From: Gammaproteobacteria bacterium
GTDB lineage: Bacteria > Pseudomonadota > Gammaproteobacteria > Steroidobacterales > Woeseiaceae
Assembly: GCA_029865385.1 (NCBI GenBank)
Contig: JAOUGX010000006.1
Coordinates: forward strand, 1-64,000
Length of the DNA: 64,000 bases
Reading direction: 5' to 3'
The notes below the pieces were generated by a model. The model was not told the origin of the DNA, made no database searches, and saw nothing but the letters and a program-made list of their open reading frames with translations. A program made the position numbers and the translations under genes. Positions within the stretch are counted from its first letter, which is position 1; every line of letters starts with the position of its first letter. Positions 26,452 through 34,650 of this stretch are shown here, piece after piece.

Positions 26452-26844
26452 GCGAATGAGCGCGGCGCCTGCATAAAAGCAGGCGAAACCGCCGATCATC
26501 GTTGCGCACAGATAGGCAAATGCCGGCAGTACCTCACCGCGCTGCATCAGGTTACTCATCTCAACGACAAGCGCCGAGAGTGTTGTGAAGCTGCCGCAGA
26601 ATCCAACGGCAAAGAAAAGCCGGTTTTGTTGCGTGATCAATTCACTGTGACTGAACCAGCCAGGACTGGCCAGTAGCTGCACGACAATTCCCATGACGAA
26701 GCAGCCGATCAGGTTCGAAGCGAAGGTTCCCAGCGGAACAAGAACGATACTGCGTGAAAGCCAAAGCGTCATCGCCAGGCGTGCCACGGCGCCCAGCGCG
26801 CCTCCGAGTGCAACCAGCAGAAACGACTGCATCATCGGTGGCAT
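26425..26844 (-). CDS. crcB: Fluoride channel CrcB/FluC
   Basis: 139-aa four-helix membrane protein of the Fluc family, which forms dual-topology dimers that export toxic fluoride. Signature segments are GGALGAVARL, GTFASNLIGCFVMG and the helix 3 break GFCGSFTTLSAL, which holds the central sodium and the Phe box. It lies 27 bp after the nitronate monooxygenase gene on the same strand. That gap is too short for a fluoride riboswitch, so expression is probably as part of that unit. Confidence 0.93.
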   Translation of the reverse strand: MPPMMQSFLLVALGGALGAVARLAMTLWLSRSIVLVPLGTFASNLIGCFVMGIVVQLLASPGWFSHSELITQQNRLFFAVGFCGSFTTLSALVVEMSNLMQRGEVLPAFAYLCATMIGGFACFYAGAALIRSVVQTQGG

Positions 26845-26871
26845 TTTCAGCTAATCTCTTATTCCACAGGC

Positions 26872-27837
26872 TCAGGCAGCTGTCACGCGCTGCAATGTGT
26901 CGCGGTATTCCCGCTCGATCTGCATCACGACATCGTGCACCGGCAGAATTTCGTCGATTGTTCCCACGCCCTGCCCCGCGCCCCAGATGTCGCGCCATGC
27001 CTTGGCGCGGCTGTTACCCCCACTGCCGAAATTCATATGTTTCGTGTCGACCTGATCGAGATTGTCCGGATCGAGCCCGGCGGCTTCTATACTGCCGCGA
27101 AGGTAGCTGCCATGGACTCCAGTGAATAACGGCGTGTAAACGATATCCGCCGAATTGCTGTTCACAATCATCTCCTTGTACTTTGCCGGGGCGTTTGCTT
27201 CGGTGGTCGCAATGAAGCGCGTGCCGAAATACGCGAGGTCGGCACCGATGGCGCGAGCGGCAACAAGATCGCAACCGCGACTCATGCTGCCGGACAGGAT
27301 AAGCGCTCCGTCGAAAATCCTGCGGATCTCCTTGATCAGTGCGAATGGACTGGTGGTGCCGGCATGTCCACCTGCGCCGGCGCACACGGCAATGATGCCA
27401 TCGACGCCCTGTTCCAGCGCTTTCTCCGTGTGACGCAGATTGATCACATCGTGAAACACGATGCCACCGTAGCTGTGTACTGCATCGACTACGTCGGCCG
27501 GCGGACGCAGACTGGTAATGACGATGGGAACCTTGTACCTGACGCACATCTCGACGTCGTGACCGAGGCGATCATTGCTCTTGTGCACGATCTGGTTGAC
27601 GGCGAACGGGGCAACGGGGAGGCCCGGATTCTTCGCCGAGAACTCCGCCAGTTCCGTTGTAATTTTCTGCAGCCATTCCTCCAGCATGCTCTCCGGCCTG
27701 GCGTTCAGTGCCGGGAACGAGCCGACTATGCCGGCCTTGCATTGCGCCAACACCAGCTCAGGGCCGGAAACGATGAACATCGGCGCCCCGATCAGCGGTA
27801 TTCTGAGCTTGCCGTCAAGGTTTGCAGGTAATGCCAT
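26872..27837 (-). CDS. Nitronate monooxygenase (NMO/2-nitropropane dioxygenase family)
   Basis: 321-aa FMN-dependent TIM-barrel enzyme that oxidises alkyl nitronates such as propionate 3-nitronate to aldehydes or keto acids and nitrite. Features are the N-terminal PLIGAPMFIVSGPEL, the GVDGIIAVCAGAGGHAGT motif with the catalytic-site His, and LILSGSMSRGCDLVAARAIGADLAYFG for the FMN phosphate. Start: the ATG at 27837 with CGGAG upstream, rather than the ATG eight codons earlier. Probably transcribed with crcB. Confidence 0.88.
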   Translation of the reverse strand: MALPANLDGKLRIPLIGAPMFIVSGPELVLAQCKAGIVGSFPALNARPESMLEEWLQKITTELAEFSAKNPGLPVAPFAVNQIVHKSNDRLGHDVEMCVRYKVPIVITSLRPPADVVDAVHSYGGIVFHDVINLRHTEKALEQGVDGIIAVCAGAGGHAGTTSPFALIKEIRRIFDGALILSGSMSRGCDLVAARAIGADLAYFGTRFIATTEANAPAKYKEMIVNSNSADIVYTPLFTGVHGSYLRGSIEAAGLDPDNLDQVDTKHMNFGSGGNSRAKAWRDIWGAGQGVGTIDEILPVHDVVMQIEREYRDTLQRVTAA

Positions 27838-27903
27838 CGATATCTCCGGTCCGGGATACAAAAAAACGAGCGCATCCTAACATAGCCGGCCGCCCTGACG
27901 GCA

Positions 27904-27946
27904 CGTGACTGCTGTCACATTTCAGCTCGAACGTCACTGCTAGACT
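27904..27946 (+). promoter_or_regulatory. CRP-type site plus -10, class II geometry
   Basis: CGTGACTGCTGTCACA (27904-27919) matches TGTGA-N6-TCACA with one mismatch. A -10-like TAGACT lies at 27941-27946, so the palindrome centre is at -41.5, the same geometry as the site at 4199-4214. The predicted start of transcription (about 27953) coincides with the ATG of the 74-aa gene, implying a leaderless or nearly leaderless transcript. Control of the divergent nitronate monooxygenase gene from the same site is also possible, though its -10 candidate is less well placed. Confidence 0.5.
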
Positions 27947-27952
27947 GACACG

Positions 27953-28177
27953 ATGAAAAAATCAAACCATCCAGGTGTCGAAGACACTGCGCAAAAGGCA
28001 ATTGACGCGTTGACCGGTGTCGACTGCAAGTCAGTTTCCTTCGTACAACTTCGAAAATTGAACGCCGCGTTGCTTGACGCCAGCGAGCGCGTTGCAGCGG
28101 AGACGGCACATCGCTCGAATGACGATGCTCTCGGGGATACGGTCAGAGTCGCCGTCCCGACTTCTACCGACAGGTAG
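27953..28177 (+). CDS. Small hypothetical protein, 74 aa
   Basis: Open frame encoding a soluble, mostly helical protein (SNHPGVEDTAQKAIDALTG… KLNAALLDASERVAAETAH) with one Cys and no export signal. I do not recognise it. Support comes from third-position GC-rich codon use, an isolated position between a divergent and a convergent gene, and a CRP-type promoter just upstream. Against it, there is no Shine-Dalgarno sequence, although that would fit a leaderless mRNA. The opposite strand also has open frames here, but they lack promoters. Confidence 0.45.
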   Translation: MKKSNHPGVEDTAQKAIDALTGVDCKSVSFVQLRKLNAALLDASERVAAETAHRSNDDALGDTVRVAVPTSTDR

Positions 28178-28197
28178 TTCCGTGCAAGCAGCAACCG

Positions 28198-28599
28198 CTA
28201 TGCGGCCATGAAGCTGGCTTCGCAATCCGCAACGAGTGTTCCGTCAGAAAGGCGCGCCTCTCCCCTGAGAACGATCAACCGTTTGCGCTGACTATCGATC
28301 CAGCCCTTCAGAAAGATACTTTCATTCACCGCCAGTGGACGGCGGTAGCGGATTTCGCATCGCGCCGTATGCGCCTTTATGTTCTTCAAATAGAGGACAT
28401 TGGCCATGACATCGTCCAGCGCCGAAAAGATGATGCCGCCGTGCACTGTATTACTGTAGCCCACGTGATTTTCGTTCGCCCGGAATTCGCCGCTGCAAAC
28501 ATCGTCTGCCAGCGTGAATCGAATCTGCAGCCCAATGGGATTGTCCGGGCCACAGGCGAAACACATTTTCGCTTCTTCGATCTGGTTTGCATTCGACAA
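28198..28599 (-). CDS. PaaI/hotdog-fold thioesterase
   Basis: 133-aa single hotdog domain. The N-terminal MCFACGPDNPIGLQIRF and the hotdog helix start NTVHGGIIFSALDDVMANV place it with the PaaI-like acyl-CoA thioesterases; D in SALDD is the probable catalytic acid. It would hydrolyse an acyl-CoA in the cytosol; the substrate is unknown. It is 36 bp downstream of ccmI on the same strand and may be read from the ccm operon, but no functional link to haem transfer is known. Confidence 0.85.
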   Translation of the reverse strand: MSNANQIEEAKMCFACGPDNPIGLQIRFTLADDVCSGEFRANENHVGYSNTVHGGIIFSALDDVMANVLYLKNIKAHTARCEIRYRRPLAVNESIFLKGWIDSQRKRLIVLRGEARLSDGTLVADCEASFMAA

Positions 28600-28635
28600 A
28601 GGGCCGCTCCGAAACGTCGTGTTGTGATTCCGGTT

Positions 28636-29637
28636 CTACGGTACTTGCTGATCGATACGGATTCGAACGGATTCGCTGTTTCCCCTTTGGATCGTCAGCG
28701 TTCCGAACCAATCGCCGCTTTGCGCTATTGGATTGCCGGACATCGAAACCCGGGCGATCAATTCGAGTTCTGCAAATGCAGACGGCACGCGGCCCGGTAT
28801 CATCGCGTCGGCGTCCGACAATGTGATTACGGCAGGCAGTTCGGCGGCGCGTCGGCGAACAGCCGCAATCGGCGGCGACGGTTGCGCCGGGTCTCGCGCT
28901 ATGACGAATACCGTTGCATCCGGGAGAACTGCGGATTCGGCCTCGGTACTTAACTCGACGTCAATGGAAATTCCGAGGCCTGGCTCTGCACTGCTATCCG
29001 CCATGGCAGCGAGCGACGGTGGCGGCTCTCCCCGCAACTCTGCGATCCGGGTCCGGAGAATGTCCTCGATTTCCTTGGGTTGCGGGCTTGCCAGCAGTGC
29101 CTCCCAGCGGTCGGCGCCGAGTTGGGAATCGCCGCGATTGATCGCAACCAGGCCCGCATAGAAAAGGGCTTTCGGGTTGCCGGGTGCAATGGACAACGCG
29201 GTTTCGAACAACTGCCCGGCGCGCGCCGTTATGCTGCTTTGGTCGTTCATGAAGATCGCTTCGCCGAGGTCGGCCAACGTCTGAGCATCGCGTCCGGATT
29301 CGAGTTCCACTGCTTTCTCGAAGGCGGCGATCGATTCGGGCAGGCGTCGCAATTGGAGAAGCGATCGGCCGAGCATTTTCCAGCCGGCGATATCCTGTGG
29401 ATTGTCTTTCAGCCGCGCCGCGAGGGAGTCCGTCATTTCCTCGATGCTGGGCACGGATTCGGCTGCCGGGCCGCCGTGCGGACTGCCGATTTGCAGGTAC
29501 AGCAGGGGTGTAAGGGCAAGCAGCACCAGCAGAACGGAGATCGCCGTCGACGAAATCCGTCTTTCACGTCGGTACAGGGGCCACAGCAGCATCACGGCCG
29601 CGGCCGCGAGCATGAGCGCGAAGATTGAATAGAGCAC
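28636..29637 (-). CDS. ccmI: Cytochrome c maturation protein CcmI (apocytochrome chaperone)
   Basis: 333-aa inner membrane protein. Two N-terminal helices (about 1-20 and 30-50) flank a short basic loop (RRERRI). A periplasmic TPR region follows (IAGWKMLGRSLLQLRR and neighbours, about 80-200), then a beta-rich C-terminal domain (about 225-333). CcmI holds the apocytochrome c C-terminal helix and brings it to CcmFH. It is separate from CcmH here, unlike the E. coli CcmH fusion. It starts 3 bp after ccmH. Confidence 0.87.
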   Translation of the reverse strand: MLYSIFALMLAAAAVMLLWPLYRRERRISSTAISVLLVLLALTPLLYLQIGSPHGGPAAESVPSIEEMTDSLAARLKDNPQDIAGWKMLGRSLLQLRRLPESIAAFEKAVELESGRDAQTLADLGEAIFMNDQSSITARAGQLFETALSIAPGNPKALFYAGLVAINRGDSQLGADRWEALLASPQPKEIEDILRTRIAELRGEPPPSLAAMADSSAEPGLGISIDVELSTEAESAVLPDATVFVIARDPAQPSPPIAAVRRRAAELPAVITLSDADAMIPGRVPSAFAELELIARVSMSGNPIAQSGDWFGTLTIQRGNSESVRIRIDQQVP

Positions 29638-29640
29638 GAA

Positions 29641-30078
29641 TCAGGCCTTTGTTTCGATAGTCGGTTCTACGTCTGATTCGTCGTCGATCGGCAGCGCCAT
29701 ACGCTTCCGCACTACGCGAAATGCGACGAACGCTCCGAATCCGGCGAAAACAAACAATGCCAGCCAAAGAAACATTCCGCTGCCGGACATTTGCGGCCGG
29801 TAGAGCGCAAACTCGCCGTAGCGCACCACCAGGAAGTCATAGACTTCCGCATCGGTCTTTCCTTCCTCGAGCAGGCGGCGGATTTCGCGCCGCAGGTCGT
29901 CGGCGAGAAAGGCGTTCGAGTCCTTGATCGTCTGGTTCTGGCACTTGAGGCAGCGGACTTCCGAAATGATTTTCTCGTAACGCGCCTGCAGCTCGGGATC
30001 TTCGAATGCCAGTCCGGTGTCGATCGCAAGCGACGCCATTGGTATCGCTAGCAGGAGGGCTGCAAGAAAAAACCGCAT
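29641..30078 (-). CDS. ccmH: Cytochrome c maturation protein CcmH (thiol reductase)
   Basis: 145-aa periplasm-facing thiol protein. It has a signal peptide (1-18), the RCLKCQNQTI motif with C43 and C46, the three-helix bundle region (DLRREIRRLLEEGKTDAEVYDFLV), and a C-terminal membrane anchor (about 100-122). It reduces the CxxCH cysteines of apocytochrome c before haem attachment. It is the short form without TPRs; those are in CcmI. Start and stop abut the flanking genes (TGATG with ccmG). Confidence 0.93.
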   Translation of the reverse strand: MRFFLAALLLAIPMASLAIDTGLAFEDPELQARYEKIISEVRCLKCQNQTIKDSNAFLADDLRREIRRLLEEGKTDAEVYDFLVVRYGEFALYRPQMSGSGMFLWLALFVFAGFGAFVAFRVVRKRMALPIDDESDVEPTIETKA

Positions 30079-30611
30079 CAGGATGCACTCCCCTCGGCCT
30101 GCAGAATTCTCGGCTCGAATTCCTGTTGCCAGACCTGGCTGTTCAGCGGACCGAGATATTTGTACAAAACGGTGCCGTCCTTTGCGATCAGGAACGTTTC
30201 GGGCGCACCGTAGACGCCCCAGTCAATTCCGGCCTTTCCGTCGCCATCGTAGCCGGACACGACATAGGGATTGCCGAGCTGCCGCAGCCATTGCAGAGCA
30301 TCCTCGCGCCGATCTCGCCAGTTCAGGCCGTAGATCGGGATCACCTTGTCGCGCGCCAGCTGCAGCAGGAACTCGTGTTCCTGGCGGCAACCGACGCACC
30401 AGGTAGCCCAGACGTTGACCAGCACGACCTGACCGGAAAGATCCGCGTTGCTGACTCGTTTGCTGGCGTTTTCGAGCGTTGGCAAATCGAATGCCGGTGC
30501 TGCCCTGCCGATAAACGGCGACGGCAGAATGGTCGGATCCTTGTTCAAACCGATCATGAACACGCCGAGCAGAATGACGAATACGACGATCGGTGCGATG
30601 TATCGGTTCAT
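30078..30611 (-). CDS. ccmG: Thiol:disulfide interchange protein CcmG/DsbE
   Basis: 177-aa membrane-anchored thioredoxin-like protein: an N-terminal helix (about 5-22), then a periplasmic thioredoxin fold. The active site is W71-C72-V-G-C75 (VNVWATWCVGCRQEH), where many homologues have WCPTC or WCVPC. The acidic GVYGAPETFLI segment with the cis-Pro is also present. It keeps CcmH and apocytochrome cysteines reduced. It overlaps ccmF by one base. Confidence 0.93.
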   Translation of the reverse strand: MNRYIAPIVVFVILLGVFMIGLNKDPTILPSPFIGRAAPAFDLPTLENASKRVSNADLSGQVVLVNVWATWCVGCRQEHEFLLQLARDKVIPIYGLNWRDRREDALQWLRQLGNPYVVSGYDGDGKAGIDWGVYGAPETFLIAKDGTVLYKYLGPLNSQVWQQEFEPRILQAEGSAS

Positions 30612-32572
30612 CAGGCGGGTTTCCCTTCCAGCGCTGCCGCGGGTTCCGTGGCTTTGACGCTAAGGCGATAACGGCGATCGCTCGCGGCGATAATGCCGCC
30701 GAGGGCCATGACCAGCGCGCCAAGCCAGATGAATCTAATCATCGGCTTGTACTGAATACGCACGCTCCACGCATCACCTCCGAGGGGGTCGCCGAGTGCG
30801 ACGAACAGATCGCGATTCCAGCCGGCGTCGATGCCTGCCTCGGTCATCGGACTTTGCTGCACAAGGTAAGTCCGTTTTTGCGGTCGCAATTGGGTCACGA
30901 ATTCGCCGTTCCGGTGGACATCCACTTCACCCTCGAGCGCCCGGTAATTCGGCCCATCGACCTGGCGCAGGCCGCGCAGCTCGAACTGGTAACCGGCCAC
31001 CTCAATGGAATCGCCCGGCACCAGACGGCGGTCTTCTTCGACGGTATAGGCCGATACTATGGTTACGCCGAGGACGAACAGGCCAAGCCCGAGGTGTGCG
31101 ACGGACATGCCAAGGACTGCGCGCGTTATAGCGGGCGTGCCCGGCGCGCGGCGCAGCGAACGAATGGGCTGCAAAAGCGAGACGGCGATAATCCAGACCG
31201 CGGCGATACTGCCGACAGTGACCAAAAGGCCGAAGCGGCCATACAACAGGACCGGAATCAGTCCTCCAACGACCAGTGCGATGATGGCCGGAATCCGCAC
31301 CTGCTTTGCGAGTGCGTTCCACGGCTGCAGCCGCCAAGCGGTTTGCATACCCAGGCCGACCAGCAGGATCAACGGCAGCATTGGAATGGCAAAGGCAATT
31401 TCGAACCACGGCGGTCCAACGGATATCTTGCCGGCCTCGAATACCTCGACCAGCAATGGCGCCAGCGTTCCGAAAAGAATCAGCGTTGCCGCGATCACCA
31501 GCAGCACGTTATTCAGCAACAGGAAAGTCTCTCGCGACAGCGGTCGGAAGCCGGCCGCCGAATCGAGTTTCGGCGCACGCCATGCGTACAGGATCAGCGC
31601 GCCAAGGATGACGATTGCGAGGAAAGCCAGAATAAAGCGGCCGCGGGTCGGGTCGGTGGCAAAAGCATGCACCGAAATCAGGATGCCCGAGCGCACCAGG
31701 AAAGTTCCTAGCAGGCTCAGCGAAAACGCCGAGATGGCCAGCAGCAGCGTCCAGCTCTTGAAAAGCCCGCGCTTTTCGGTAACGGCGAGCGAATGGATCA
31801 ACGCCGTGCCGACCAGCCATGGCATGAACGAGGCGTTCTCGACCGGATCCCAGAACCACCAGCCGCCCCAGCCGAGCTCGTAGTAGGCCCACCAGCTGCC
31901 GAGCGCGATGCCTACAGTCAGGAACAGCCAGGCAAAGGTCGTCCATGGCCGGGTCCATCGCGCCCAGCTCTGATCGAGCTGGCCGCTGAGCATGGCCGCA
32001 ATGGCGAATGCAAACGCGACCGAGAATCCAACATAGCCGACGTACAGGATCGGCGGATGAATGGCGAGTCCGGGATCCTGCAGCAGCGGATTGAGGTCGC
32101 CGCCGTCCACAGGCGCGGGAAACAGTCTTTCGAAGGGATTTGAAGTGAGCAGAGTGAACAACAGAAAGCCGCAGCTCAGCAAACCGAGCACGCCGATGAC
32201 CCTCGCCGAGAACGCGTCCGGCAGCTCATCGCTATAACGCCCTACTGCGACGGTCCAGACCGCAAGAATCAGGATCCAAAGTAGCAACGAACCCTCGTGG
32301 GCGCCCCAGACGGCAGAAAATTTGTAAATGTTGGGCAGTGCGAGCTGCGAGTGATTGGCAACGTACAGGACCGAGAAATCACTTTGCAGGAAGGACCAGG
32401 CGAGACTGGCGAAGGCGATGCCGACAAAAAACAGCTGACCGACGGCAGCCGGTCGCGCCACAGCCATCATCGCGGCGTCGTTTCGATGCGCCCCAACCAG
32501 CGGCAAAACGCCCTGGCAAATGGCCAGTGACAGGGCGAGGATCAATGCAAAATGTCCGATCTCTGGAATCAC
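30611..32572 (-). CDS. ccmF: Haem lyase CcmF
   Basis: 653-aa polytopic membrane protein of the haem-handling family. The WWD signature is WGGWWFWDPVENASFMPWL (about 235-253). H172 (IHPPILYVGY) and further His residues likely bind haem, and the large C-terminal periplasmic domain (about 500-620) is present. It attaches haem to apocytochrome c delivered by CcmHI. It is coupled by ATGA to ccmE upstream and by a single-base overlap to ccmG downstream. Length is normal. Confidence 0.95.
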   Translation of the reverse strand: MIPEIGHFALILALSLAICQGVLPLVGAHRNDAAMMAVARPAAVGQLFFVGIAFASLAWSFLQSDFSVLYVANHSQLALPNIYKFSAVWGAHEGSLLLWILILAVWTVAVGRYSDELPDAFSARVIGVLGLLSCGFLLFTLLTSNPFERLFPAPVDGGDLNPLLQDPGLAIHPPILYVGYVGFSVAFAFAIAAMLSGQLDQSWARWTRPWTTFAWLFLTVGIALGSWWAYYELGWGGWWFWDPVENASFMPWLVGTALIHSLAVTEKRGLFKSWTLLLAISAFSLSLLGTFLVRSGILISVHAFATDPTRGRFILAFLAIVILGALILYAWRAPKLDSAAGFRPLSRETFLLLNNVLLVIAATLILFGTLAPLLVEVFEAGKISVGPPWFEIAFAIPMLPLILLVGLGMQTAWRLQPWNALAKQVRIPAIIALVVGGLIPVLLYGRFGLLVTVGSIAAVWIIAVSLLQPIRSLRRAPGTPAITRAVLGMSVAHLGLGLFVLGVTIVSAYTVEEDRRLVPGDSIEVAGYQFELRGLRQVDGPNYRALEGEVDVHRNGEFVTQLRPQKRTYLVQQSPMTEAGIDAGWNRDLFVALGDPLGGDAWSVRIQYKPMIRFIWLGALVMALGGIIAASDRRYRLSVKATEPAAALEGKPA

Positions 32573-33039
32573 TGCGTGGCCCCCTCGGATTCGGCCGCCG
32601 CCTCGGCGGCTTTCGCGGCTGCGTGCTTCGCCAGCGTATCGGCAACCTCCGGCGGCATGTAGTTCTCGTCGTGCTTCGCCAGCACGGTGTCTGCCATAAA
32701 TCGTCCGTCATCGCCCAGGCGGCCATGTGCAATCACACCCTGTCCCTCGCGAAACAGATCGGGGAGAACCCCGCTGTAGGCGACGACGAGATCCGATTCG
32801 GTGTCGGTCAGCGTGAACTCCATCTCGAGTTCGCCGGGATCCCGGCGCACGCTGTTCTCCATCACGAGACCGCCAACGCGAAAATTGCGATCGTCCGGGA
32901 CGTTGCCCTTGGCGACTTCCGATATCTCGATGTAGAACATCATGTTGTCCTGGAATGCTCTCAGCGTCAGTGCTGCGGCAATCGCCAGGCCCGCTACGGC
33001 CAACCCGACCGCCAGCATTCTCTGCTGTCGTGGTTTCAT
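32569..33039 (-). CDS. ccmE: Haem chaperone CcmE
   Basis: 156-aa protein with an N-terminal anchor (about 8-28) and a periplasmic OB-fold. The covalent haem site is H123 in AKHDENYMPPEV, with Y127 as the axial ligand (the HxxxY motif). CcmE takes haem from CcmABCD and passes it to CcmF. The ATG at 33039 overlaps the ccmD stop (ATGA). The frame continues upstream through ccmD, so the longer reading is an artefact. The tail is Ala-rich and acidic. Confidence 0.94.
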   Translation of the reverse strand: MKPRQQRMLAVGLAVAGLAIAAALTLRAFQDNMMFYIEISEVAKGNVPDDRNFRVGGLVMENSVRRDPGELEMEFTLTDTESDLVVAYSGVLPDLFREGQGVIAHGRLGDDGRFMADTVLAKHDENYMPPEVADTLAKHAAAKAAEAAAESEGATQ

Positions 33040-33200
33040 CTGCTCTGCTCCATCGCTTTCAGTTGGGTGCGAATGTCGTTGAAAATCCTGTGCTGGCGCC
33101 GACGCGCCGAAATCGCACAAACGGCCAGCACTATCAGTGTTAAGCCAATGCAACTCCATACGTAGGGTCCGTAACCCCCCATACTCAGAGCCTCGCTCAT
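33036..33200 (-). CDS. ccmD: Haem exporter subunit CcmD
   Basis: 54-aa single-helix protein that fits the exact ccmD slot between ccmC and ccmE. It begins MSEALSMGGYGPYVWSCIG, has one membrane helix (about 14-33), then a basic stretch (ARRRQHR) and a polar tail. YGPYVW is the typical family N-terminus. CcmD holds CcmE in the CcmABC complex for release of haem-loaded CcmE. ATG overlaps the ccmC stop, and its stop overlaps the ccmE start. Confidence 0.9.
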   Translation of the reverse strand: MSEALSMGGYGPYVWSCIGLTLIVLAVCAISARRRQHRIFNDIRTQLKAMEQSR

Positions 33201-33940
33201 CACCGCATCTCCCCGCCGAGCACCAGTTCACGAACCCAGCGGGAGCGCCGTTCCCGGTACAGGACCTCGCTGCGCACGCGGTACAGCAGCAACGCACCGA
33301 AAACCAGCGTAAATCCGAGGATGTTGATCAGCAAAGGATTCAGCATTTCGGGCGGCATTTTTCCTTCCATGACCGTCTGCCCCTGGTGCAGGGAGGTCCA
33401 CCAGTACACGGAGTAATGAATAATCGGGATATTGACTGCTCCTACGAGGGCCAGTACCGCGCTGGCCTTGTCGGCCTTCAGCGGATCATCTATGGCGGAA
33501 CGCAGTGCCATGTAGCCGAAATACAGAAATAACATTAAAAGTTGCGATGTCAGCCTTGGATCGCCCCACTCCCACCAGGTTCCCCACATCGGCCGACCCC
33601 AGATAGAGCCGGTGGCGAGCGCCAGGAAAGTGAACCAGGCTCCGAGCGGCGCTGCGCCGGCGGCGACCGCATGTGCCAGCTTCATGCGCCAGATCAGCCC
33701 TATGGTCGCCGACACGGCCATGATCGAATAGGCCATCATCGACAGGTAAGCCGTCGGCACGTGAACGTAAATGATGCGAAAAGCATCCTTTTGCTGGTAG
33801 TCGATCGGCGCCTCGAACAGGCCGCCCCAGCTGCCCCAGCCGATCAGGACCAGGCCGGTAACGGCAAAAACGCGGATAAATGCCGGTGCAATGCGATAGA
33901 AGTGTGGCGGTGAGGCCAGCTTGTGAAAAAACGTCCACAT
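33200..33940 (-). CDS. ccmC: Haem exporter/handling protein CcmC
   Basis: 246-aa six-helix membrane protein of the WWD family. Its signature is WGRPMWGTWWEWGDPRLTS (about 114-132). H60 (IIYVHVPTAY) and H185 (WWTSLHQG) correspond to the two haem-ligand His residues of E. coli CcmC. It binds haem at the periplasmic face and loads it onto CcmE. It lies 11 bp after ccmB. Confidence 0.95.
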   Translation of the reverse strand: MWTFFHKLASPPHFYRIAPAFIRVFAVTGLVLIGWGSWGGLFEAPIDYQQKDAFRIIYVHVPTAYLSMMAYSIMAVSATIGLIWRMKLAHAVAAGAAPLGAWFTFLALATGSIWGRPMWGTWWEWGDPRLTSQLLMLFLYFGYMALRSAIDDPLKADKASAVLALVGAVNIPIIHYSVYWWTSLHQGQTVMEGKMPPEMLNPLLINILGFTLVFGALLLYRVRSEVLYRERRSRWVRELVLGGEMR

Positions 33941-33951
33941 GGTTTCTTTTC

Positions 33952-34650
33952 TTACTCGTTACTGATTTTAAGGGCAGCCGCTGTAGCGAATGGTGCGAGC
34001 GACAGGTTGAGCATGCAATAGCCGGCAAGAAAGTACACGCCCGACGATGTCGCGTCGCCGGCGACGGCCAGCGAGACCGTTCGCGCACCGAAAATCAAAA
34101 CCGGCATGGCCAGCGGCAGGATCAGCAGGCTCAGCAATGCATTACCGCGATTCAGTCCGACCGTCAATGCCGCGCCTATGGAGCCCAGCAGGCTCAGGCT
34201 GATGGTACCGAGTGTCAGCGTCAACAACAGGATGCCGGTGATTTCCGTGGGCAGGCTGAAGGTCATGGCTATTACCGGTGAAACCAGCACGAGAGGCAGC
34301 CCCGTTGTCAACCAGTGTGCGACGGACTTGCCGAGCACCAGCAGCGGTAAAGGCTGCGGGCTCAGGATCAGCTGATCGAGACTGCCGTCTTCGTAATCCG
34401 ATACGAACAGCCCGTTCAAGGCCAGCAAGGTTGCCAGAAGCGCTGCAACCCAGAGTACACCGGGCCCGTTAAGCAAGAGCTGTTGCTGGCTTGGGCCGGT
34501 GGCGAGCGGGAAAAGCGTACTGACCATGGCATAGAACACCAGCGGATTGAGAGCATCGCCAGGGCGTTTCCATGCCAGCAGCAGATCTCGGCGAACGATC
34601 GCCGAAAAACCGGCAAGCAAGTCGCTACCATCGTGCTCTGCAGGCGTCAT
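33952..34650 (-). CDS. ccmB: Haem exporter permease CcmB
   Basis: 232-aa six-helix membrane subunit of the CcmABCD ABC complex. Recognisable blocks are FSAIVRRDLLLAWKRPGDAL near the N-terminus, SDYEDGSLDQLILSP and LNRGNALLSLLILPLAMPVLIFG. It partners with the ATPase CcmA in releasing holo-CcmE. The ATG at 34650 overlaps the ccmA stop (ATGA) and removes a non-conserved upstream extension. Confidence 0.93.
   Translation of the reverse strand: MTPAEHDGSDLLAGFSAIVRRDLLLAWKRPGDALNPLVFYAMVSTLFPLATGPSQQQLLLNGPGVLWVAALLATLLALNGLFVSDYEDGSLDQLILSPQPLPLLVLGKSVAHWLTTGLPLVLVSPVIAMTFSLPTEITGILLLTLTLGTISLSLLGSIGAALTVGLNRGNALLSLLILPLAMPVLIFGARTVSLAVAGDATSSGVYFLAGYCMLNLSLAPFATAAALKISNE

Noticed and set aside
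26845-26871. Possible fluoride riboswitch upstream of crcB
   Set aside because: Only 27 bp separate crcB from the preceding gene, too short for the riboswitch, and no matching motif is seen.
30593-31711. 372-codon plus-strand frame opposite ccmF
   Set aside because: ccmF is complete and in operon context; this frame is composition-driven.
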